Positions 15,308 to 26,465 of a DNA stretch of 26,465 nt are shown here, in pieces. The position numbers and the translations under genes are program-made. Location: the NCBI GenBank assembly GCA_035712345.1, contig DASTAY010000017.1, positions 1 through 26,465 of the forward strand, read 5' to 3'. This DNA is from VRUE01 sp035712345 (GTDB taxonomy: Bacteria > Actinomycetota > Thermoleophilia > Solirubrobacterales > 70-9). The notes beneath the pieces were generated by a model. That model saw nothing but the letters and a program-made list of their open reading frames with translations. It was not told the origin of the DNA and ran no database searches. Every line of letters begins with the position of its first letter. Positions within the stretch are counted from its first letter, which is position 1.

Positions 15308-16147
15308 GTGCCCCGGTGGGTCGACGGGCGGGCAAATCGGTTGCTCATGCGCGCCTGGGGACCGCTGGACCGGGCCGGGCGCGCGGCGCGTCGGAAGGCG
15401 GCGGTGGCGGCTCGCCGGTTGCGTCCGCTCGCCGTACTGCTCTTCCGCGGTCTCGCCCTGATCGAACGCCTGCTGCTGCGCGGCGTCGCGCGAGGGGCGC
15501 GACTCGCGACCCGGCTCAGCGCCCTGCTCGCCCCGCACCCCGCGATCTGCCTGGCCATCCTCGGCGCCGCCGGCTGTCTGATCGCCGCCCAGTTCGTCGA
15601 CTACCGCGCGGTCGAGATCGGCCAACAGGGCTACGCCGGCCTGCCCGCCGCGAGCGCCCCGACGGTCGGCGCCGAAACCGCCGGCCAGGCGCATGCATAT
15701 CTGCTGATCCCGGTGGCGCTGCTCGCGGCGGCCCTCGGCGCGATCGCGCTGCGCAACGAGCGCCGGCGCGGGCTGGGCCGGGTCGTCTCAGCCCTCGGCC
15801 TGCTCAGCCTCGCGGTGATCCTCCTGATCGACCGCCCGGCGGGACTGGACGTCGGCTCCCAGGCCTCGCGCTTCTCCGGGGCGAAGGCCGTGCTCGACGA
15901 CGGCTTCTACGCAGAGATCGCCGCCGCGGCCGGCCTGATCCTGGGCGGGGCGCTGCTCGTTGCAGCCCCGAAGGCTGCGGCCCGCTACCATGCGCGGCCG
16001 TGCCGAACACGAACCAACTCATTCGCAAGGGTCGCAAGCGCCCTAAGAAGAAGACGACGACGCCGGGCCTCAAGTCGGGCCAGGGGAGCAAGAAGAGGGT
16101 CGCGGCGCCGCAACGGCGCGGTGTCTGCACCCGCGTCGCCACGGTGA
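15308..16147 (+). CDS. Predicted four-helix membrane protein of unknown function, overlapping rpsL
   Basis: A basic amphipathic N-terminal part (about 1-70) is followed by four likely membrane helices near residues 77-97 (AICLAILGAAGCLIAAQF), 130-149, 159-175 and 201-220. The extramembrane segments include FVDYRAVEIGQQGYAG and IDRPAGLDVG. I do not recognise the family. The GTG at 15308 is chosen because TATCAC lies seven bases upstream and the translation stays protein-like from there; ATG 15347 and starts further left are possible. The frame has no stop until 16147, so the last 49 or so Arg-rich residues overlap the rpsL coding region. The natural end may have been lost. Divergent from fusA. 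Confidence 0.55.
   Translation: MPRWVDGRANRLLMRAWGPLDRAGRAARRKAAVAARRLRPLAVLLFRGLALIERLLLRGVARGARLATRLSALLAPHPAICLAILGAAGCLIAAQFVDYRAVEIGQQGYAGLPAASAPTVGAETAGQAHAYLLIPVALLAAALGAIALRNERRRGLGRVVSALGLLSLAVILLIDRPAGLDVGSQASRFSGAKAVLDDGFYAEIAAAAGLILGGALLVAAPKAAARYHARPCRTRTNSFARVASALRRRRRRRASSRARGARRGSRRRNGAVSAPASPR
15986..15991 (+). promoter_or_regulatory. Leaderless-type -10 (TACCAT) before rpsL
   Basis: TACCAT ends eight bases before the rpsL GTG, which has no Shine-Dalgarno. TANNNT at this distance is typical of leaderless mRNAs in Actinobacteria and Deinococcus-like bacteria. Confidence 0.4.
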
Positions 16148-16395
16148 CCCCGAAGAAGCCGAACTCGGCCCTGCGCAAGATCGCCCGTGTGCGCCTCACC
16201 AACGGGATGGAGGTCACCACCTACATCCCCGGCGAGGGCCACAACCTGCAGGAGCACTCGGTGGTCCTGGTTCGCGGCGGCCGGGTCAAGGATCTGCCGG
16301 GCGTCCGCTACAAGGTCGTCCGCGGCACGCTCGACGCAGCCGGGGTCTCCGACCGCAAGCAGGCCCGTTCCCGCTACGGCGTCAAGGCCTCCTGA
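16000..16395 (+). CDS. rpsL: 30S ribosomal protein S12 (GTG start)
   Basis: S12 controls decoding fidelity and is the streptomycin target. The 131-residue product starts (GTG)PNTNQLIRKGRKRPKKK and contains QRRGVCTRVATVTPKKPNSA, with the key Lys pair at 52-53 (E. coli 42-43). It also has GEGHNLQEHSVVLVRGGRVK then DLPGVRY, with the second streptomycin-site Lys. No resistance substitution is visible. About 9 residues (SGQGSKKRV region) are inserted before the PQRRGVC motif relative to the common 123-124-residue form. It lies on the plus strand, opposite to rpoBC and fusA-tuf. No Shine-Dalgarno; likely leaderless or coupled to the upstream membrane-protein ORF. Confidence 0.97.
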   Translation: MPNTNQLIRKGRKRPKKKTTTPGLKSGQGSKKRVAAPQRRGVCTRVATVTPKKPNSALRKIARVRLTNGMEVTTYIPGEGHNLQEHSVVLVRGGRVKDLPGVRYKVVRGTLDAAGVSDRKQARSRYGVKAS

Positions 16396-16399
16396 GCAG

Positions 16400-16870
16400 A
16401 TGCCGCGCCGCTCCGCCGCAACCATCCGTCCGGTCGAACCCGACGCCCGCTTCCGCAACCGGCTCGTCCAGCAGCTGATCAACAAGGTGATGAGCGACGG
16501 CAAGAAGTCGCTCGCCGAGCGGATCGTCTACGACGCGCTGGCGATCGTCGGCGAGCGCTCCAGCGAGGATCCGGTCGAGACGCTCGAGGCCGCGATCAAA
16601 CAGCTGACCCCCGTGCTGGAGGTGCGCTCCCGCCGCGTCGGTGGCGCCACCTACCAGGTGCCGGTGGAGGTGCCGGCCCGCCGCGCTCGCACGCTGGCGG
16701 TCCGCTGGCTCATCGACTTCGCCCGCAACCGCCGCGAGTACTCGATGTCGGAGCGCCTCGCCAGCGAAATCCTCGATTCGCTGCAGCAACAGGGCGGGGC
16801 CTGGAAGCGCAAGGACGACATCTACCGCATGGCTCAGGCCAACAAGGCGTTTGCGCATTACCGCTGGTAG
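16400..16870 (+). CDS. rpsG: 30S ribosomal protein S7
   Basis: S7 nucleates the 30S head and contacts E-site tRNA. The 156-residue length is the usual one. It has MPRRSAATIRPVEPDARFRN, LINKVMSDGKKSLAERIVYD, RSRRVGGATYQVPVEVPARR and a C-terminal RMAQANKAFAHYRW. The start ATG is four bases after the rpsL stop; sequence further upstream in frame is the shadow of rpsL. Forms the rpsL-rpsG pair of the str operon, here inverted. Confidence 0.98.
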   Translation: MPRRSAATIRPVEPDARFRNRLVQQLINKVMSDGKKSLAERIVYDALAIVGERSSEDPVETLEAAIKQLTPVLEVRSRRVGGATYQVPVEVPARRARTLAVRWLIDFARNRREYSMSERLASEILDSLQQQGGAWKRKDDIYRMAQANKAFAHYRW

Positions 16871-16871
16871 T

Positions 16872-16877
16872 TAGCCT
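16872..16877 (+). promoter_or_regulatory. Leaderless-type -10 (TAGCCT) before HAD gene
   Basis: TAGCCT ends six bases before the ATG at 16884, immediately after the rpsG stop. The gap has no Shine-Dalgarno. Confidence 0.35.
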
Positions 16878-16883
16878 GGCTCC

Positions 16884-17360
16884 ATGAGCAGGCCGATCCT
16901 CGCCGTCGACGTCGACGGCGTCATCTCCCTCTTCGGCTTCGACGAGCCACCCGACCGCTCGGAAGCCAAATTCGAGTTGGTCGATGGGATGGTGCATTGC
17001 ATCTCGCTCGCCGTCGGCGAGCGGCTGAAGCGCCTCGGCGAGGTCTACGACCTGGTCTGGGCCACGGGCTGGGAGGAAAAAGCGAACTACTACCTGCCCA
17101 ACATGCTCGGCATCCCCGAGCTGCCCTTCCTCAGCTTCGACGGGGCGGCGCGCTTCGGCTCGGCTCACTGGAAGCTGGGGCCGCTCGAGGAGTACGGCAA
17201 GGGAAGGCCGCTGGCCTGGATCGACGACAACTTCGACGAGAGCTGCTACGAATGGGCCAGGGGACGCGAGGAGCCCACCCTGCTTGTCCCCACCGAGTCC
17301 CACCTCGGCCTCGAGGAGGTCCAGGTGGAAGCGCTCGCCGCCTGGGCCCGCGGCGTCTGA
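16884..17360 (+). CDS. HAD-superfamily hydrolase-like protein, small single-domain
   Basis: A 158-residue protein with the HAD motif set: DVDGV with Asp9 and Asp11 (motif I nucleophile and general acid), ATG with Thr61 (motif II) and Lys97 in HWKLGP (motif III). Asp114-Asp115 in WIDDNF form motif IV. All catalytic positions are present, so it is probably an active phosphatase of unknown substrate. It resembles the small HAD domains without a large cap that are often annotated as hypothetical in actinobacteria. It begins 14 bases after rpsG, but a -10-like TAGCCT suggests its own transcript. A link to translation is not evident. Confidence 0.85.
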   Translation: MSRPILAVDVDGVISLFGFDEPPDRSEAKFELVDGMVHCISLAVGERLKRLGEVYDLVWATGWEEKANYYLPNMLGIPELPFLSFDGAARFGSAHWKLGPLEEYGKGRPLAWIDDNFDESCYEWARGREEPTLLVPTESHLGLEEVQVEALAAWARGV

Positions 17361-17372
17361 CGGGCAGCCGTC

Positions 17373-17378
17373 TACACT
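17373..17378 (+). promoter_or_regulatory. Leaderless-type -10 (TACACT) before small membrane gene
   Basis: TACACT ends seven bases before the ATG at 17386. GAGG abuts the ATG directly, too close to act as a normal Shine-Dalgarno. Confidence 0.4.
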
Positions 17379-17385
17379 GACGAGG

Positions 17386-17718
17386 ATGGACGGGTTCCTG
17401 CCAATCTTCTTCCTCCTGGTCGTGCTGAAGATCCCGGTGCTCGGCGCGATCTGGCTGGTCTGGTGGGCCGGCAAGGCCCCCGAGACCGACGATGACGCCG
17501 CCGAGGACACGGGCCACGGCTTCAACCGCTGGCGCCCCCAGCCGCGGCCGCGCGGCCCCCACCATCTTCCAGGCGGCGCCGGAGCAGCGACGAGGCGCCG
17601 TCCCGGCACCCCATCCAGCCCCCCGCTCAGGCGGCCTGCGCCACGCGTTTTCGCTCCCGCCGGATCTCCCGCAGATAAGGGTGGAAGTCGACCTCGATCG
17701 TGTGACGCTTCGAGCTGA
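17386..17718 (+). CDS. Small single-pass membrane protein, unknown function
   Basis: The first 29 residues (MDGFLPIFFLLVVLKIPVLG, then AIWLVWWAG) form a strong membrane helix. An acidic linker (ETDDDAAEDTG) and a Pro/Arg-rich tail containing RWRPQPRPRGPHH follow. This layout of helix, acidic patch and WRP(R/Q)P is one I associate with small uncharacterised actinobacterial membrane proteins, but I cannot name it. The 110-residue frame runs 92 bases into the 3' end of the convergent monooxygenase gene, and the tail after about residue 65 looks degenerate, so the true C-terminus may have been altered. Confidence 0.5.
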   Translation: MDGFLPIFFLLVVLKIPVLGAIWLVWWAGKAPETDDDAAEDTGHGFNRWRPQPRPRGPHHLPGGAGAATRRRPGTPSSPPLRRPAPRVFAPAGSPADKGGSRPRSCDASS

Positions 17719-19000
17719 CGAAGCGCTTGTGCAGCCAGCGTTCGTAGGCGTCGATCTCTTTGCGCATCTCCGCCACCGGGGGTAGCGCGGCTCGGCTGGT
17801 GAGCAGATCCGCAACCCATTCGGCCTGGGCCTCGGCGAGCGGCATGATCGGCCCGAGCGGCTGGATGAAGCCGATGAAGTAGAGGCCGGCGTTCTCGGCG
17901 GAGACGACGCGCCTGTAGAGCGGCATGCGGTTGTCGCGCGCGGCGAAGACCTCGGCGGCGAGGAAGGGGAATTCGATCCGGTACCCGGTGCAGTAGACGA
18001 CGAGGTCGACCTGCTCCTCACTGCCATCGGCGAACCGCACCGCGCGGCCGCCGGCGAAGCGGTCCAGGTTGGGCTTGACCGCGATGTCGCCGTGGCCGAT
18101 CCGCGGCAGCAGCTCCGAGGAGACCGTCGGGTGCGCCTCGAACAGCTTGTGGTCGGGCTTCGGCAGCCCATAGTCGGTCATGTCGCCGACCGACACCTTC
18201 AGCAGCCTGGCGGCAAAGAAGCGCTGAGCCGCCAACGGCAGGTAGCTGAGCAAGGGCGGCATCGATTCGTCGATCGGCTTGCCGCCGAGGAACTTGGGCA
18301 GGACCCAGGCGCCACGCCGCATCGCCAGGAAGGTCGCATCGGCGATCCGCGAGGACTCGACGGCGACGTCGACCGCGGAGTTGCCGATGCCGAGCACCAG
18401 CACCCGCTTGCCGACGAGGATGTCGGGCTCGCGATAGTAGTGGACGTGCATCTGCTCGCCCTCGAAGTCATCCGCGCCGGGAAAGGGCGGTTCGGGCCAG
18501 CGCGGCTGCCAATGGTGCCCGTTGGCGACGAGGACCGCCCGGTAGCGCTCGTCGCACCGCCCCCCATCCGGCCCCTCGACAGTCACCTCCCAGTGCGCCG
18601 TAGAGGTTTGGTCCGGATAGCGGCTCGAACCTCTACGGCGCTCATCGTCGTCGACGGGCTCGACGCTCACCACCTCGGTATTGAAGGTGATCTTCTCGTT
18701 CAGCCCGAAGCGCTCGGCATAGCCGTCGAAATATCTCGCCACCTGCTCGTGGCTGGGATAGTCCGGATAGTCGGCCGGCATCGGGTGGGCCTTGTAGGAC
18801 ATGAGCTTGCGAGCGCTGTTGATGTGCAGCGACTTGTAAGCCGACGACGTCCCGTTGTCGTTCCCGTAGCGCCAGTTCCCCCCGATCATCGACCCCTTCT
18901 CGAAGCAGTCGAACGGAATCCCCCGCGCCGCCAGCACCTGACACGCAGTCAGCCCGGACGACCCGGCGCCGACGATGCAGACCTTCTCAGGACTGGCCAC
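17627..19000 (-). CDS. Flavin-containing monooxygenase (FMO-like, class B)
   Basis: The 457-residue product has the FAD Rossmann motif GAGSSG (11-16) and the FMO fingerprint FxGxxxHxxxY as F179-G181-H185-Y189. It also has the NADPH Rossmann motif GIGNSA (204-209) and the late CTGY motif. These enzymes oxygenate soft nucleophiles (N, S) or ketones using NADPH and O2; the substrate here cannot be inferred. Residues about 120-136 are encoded by a 14-bp-stem inverted repeat and look like an insertion between VEPVDD and WEVTVEG. The start is GTG (19000-18998) with TAGATT six bases upstream. It is a metabolic gene lodged between rpoC and the rpsL block, so probably an insertion into the cluster. 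Confidence 0.9.
   Translation of the reverse strand: MASPEKVCIVGAGSSGLTACQVLAARGIPFDCFEKGSMIGGNWRYGNDNGTSSAYKSLHINSARKLMSYKAHPMPADYPDYPSHEQVARYFDGYAERFGLNEKITFNTEVVSVEPVDDDERRRGSSRYPDQTSTAHWEVTVEGPDGGRCDERYRAVLVANGHHWQPRWPEPPFPGADDFEGEQMHVHYYREPDILVGKRVLVLGIGNSAVDVAVESSRIADATFLAMRRGAWVLPKFLGGKPIDESMPPLLSYLPLAAQRFFAARLLKVSVGDMTDYGLPKPDHKLFEAHPTVSSELLPRIGHGDIAVKPNLDRFAGGRAVRFADGSEEQVDLVVYCTGYRIEFPFLAAEVFAARDNRMPLYRRVVSAENAGLYFIGFIQPLGPIMPLAEAQAEWVADLLTSRAALPPVAEMRKEIDAYERWLHKRFVSSKRHTIEVDFHPYLREIRRERKRVAQAA
18595..18641. repeat. 14-bp perfect inverted repeat inside the FMO gene
   Basis: GCGCCGTAGAGGTT (18595-18608) and AACCTCTACGGCGC (18628-18641) are perfect complements around a 19-base spacer. 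The segment is in frame and encodes GSSRYPDQTSTA and flanking residues. Confidence 0.75.
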
Positions 19001-19006
19001 CCAGCC

Positions 19007-19012
19007 AATCTA
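19007..19012 (-). promoter_or_regulatory. Leaderless-type -10 (TAGATT) before the FMO gene
   Basis: On the minus strand TAGATT ends six bases before the GTG start, with no Shine-Dalgarno in between. No clear -35. Confidence 0.4.
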
Positions 19013-19064
19013 TCTGAGCCACCCACGGAGATCGAGGTGTGCTCGGCCACGCGACGTATGTGGA

Positions 19065-19171
19065 GGAGGGGCCGGGGTGCCCCTCCCAGGAGGCTCATGT
19101 GACCCGGCTCGAACCCTGGAAGCGAACTCAGCTGCGCGACGGTCTCATGGGAGGGGCACCCCGGCCCCTCC
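19065..19171. repeat. 107-bp element with 24-bp perfect inverted repeats after rpoC
   Basis: Arms 19065-19088 and 19148-19171 are perfect complements (starting GGAGGGGCCGGGGTGCCCCT) around a 59-base core. The right arm is two bases from the rpoC TAA. The RNA would form a very stable long hairpin at the rpoC 3' end, but there is no U-tract. It may act as a terminator or mRNA 3' protector, or be a MITE/REP-like repeat. The rest of the 19001-19173 gap holds only the FMO promoter region. Confidence 0.75.
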
Positions 19172-19173
19172 CC

Positions 19174-26465
<7,292 letters not shown>

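Noticed and set aside
15074..15694. Possible N-terminal extension of EF-G (frame open to 15694)
   Set aside because: EF-G homology begins exactly at the ATG at 15073; the upstream translation is Arg/Ser-rich, not conserved, and covers the divergent promoter region.
15286..15999. Possible 5' extension of rpsL in its own frame
   Set aside because: The upstream frame is Arg/Pro/Gly-rich shadow of the membrane-protein ORF; S12 homology starts at the GTG at 16000.
19065..19171. tRNA or tRNA-like gene in the inverted-repeat element (minus strand contains GGGTTCGAGCC)
   Set aside because: The T-arm-like sequence lacks a matching 5-bp stem and no acceptor or anticodon arm can be built; the similarity appears fortuitous.

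Overview
This GC-rich window is almost entirely informational genes of a bacterium, probably a deep-branching high-GC actinobacterium. I lean to Thermoleophilia/Solirubrobacterales because of the zinc-type S14, the single tuf joined to the S10 operon, actinobacterial-looking RpoB/RpoC, and leaderless-type promoters. That lineage call is inference and was not searched. The right end is rpoB (5' end off the window) followed by rpoC, both on the minus strand. Next come a minus-strand flavin monooxygenase and then a plus-strand block: a membrane protein of unknown function, rpsL, rpsG, a HAD-like phosphatase and a small membrane protein. From 15073 leftwards everything is on the minus strand again: fusA, tuf, then the S10/spc cluster rpsJ-rplC-rplD-rplW-rplB-rpsS-rplV-(54-codon ORF)-rpsC-rplP-rpmC-rpsQ-rplN-rplX-rplE-rpsZ-rpsH-rplF-rplR-rpsE-rpmD-rplO-secY. 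secY runs off the left edge.

The gene order is the usual rpoBC-str-S10-spc order, with two departures. The rpsL-rpsG pair is flipped relative to rpoBC and fusA-tuf and sits among accessory genes. A 165-bp hairpin/ORF element lies between rplV and rpsC. Most minus-strand genes are packed with TGATG, ATGA or GTGA overlaps, so translational coupling is likely. In contrast, rpsL, the HAD gene, the small membrane gene and the monooxygenase each have a TANNNT hexamer ending 6-8 bases before the start codon, as in leaderless transcripts.

The most unusual content is palindromic DNA inside or tight against ribosomal genes. Two 90-bp elements lie in the same reading frame inside rpsE (S5 C-terminal tail) and rpsQ (S17 N-terminal extension). 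They share 8-bp terminal inverted repeats and an internal stem, and the two copies differ by a compensatory base-pair change. A divergent third copy lies in the rplE (L5) tail, also with a changed but still paired terminus. Separate inverted repeats bracket the rplV-rpsC spacer ORF, interrupt the monooxygenase gene and follow rpoC. I read these as small palindromic mobile or repeat elements, some of which have been made into protein. Along with them, S5, L5, S17, L22 and S3 carry low-complexity extensions (acidic, histone H1-like, or RGG-like). No tRNA, rRNA, CRISPR or transposase gene was seen, and no gene-free stretch exceeds about 300 bases.
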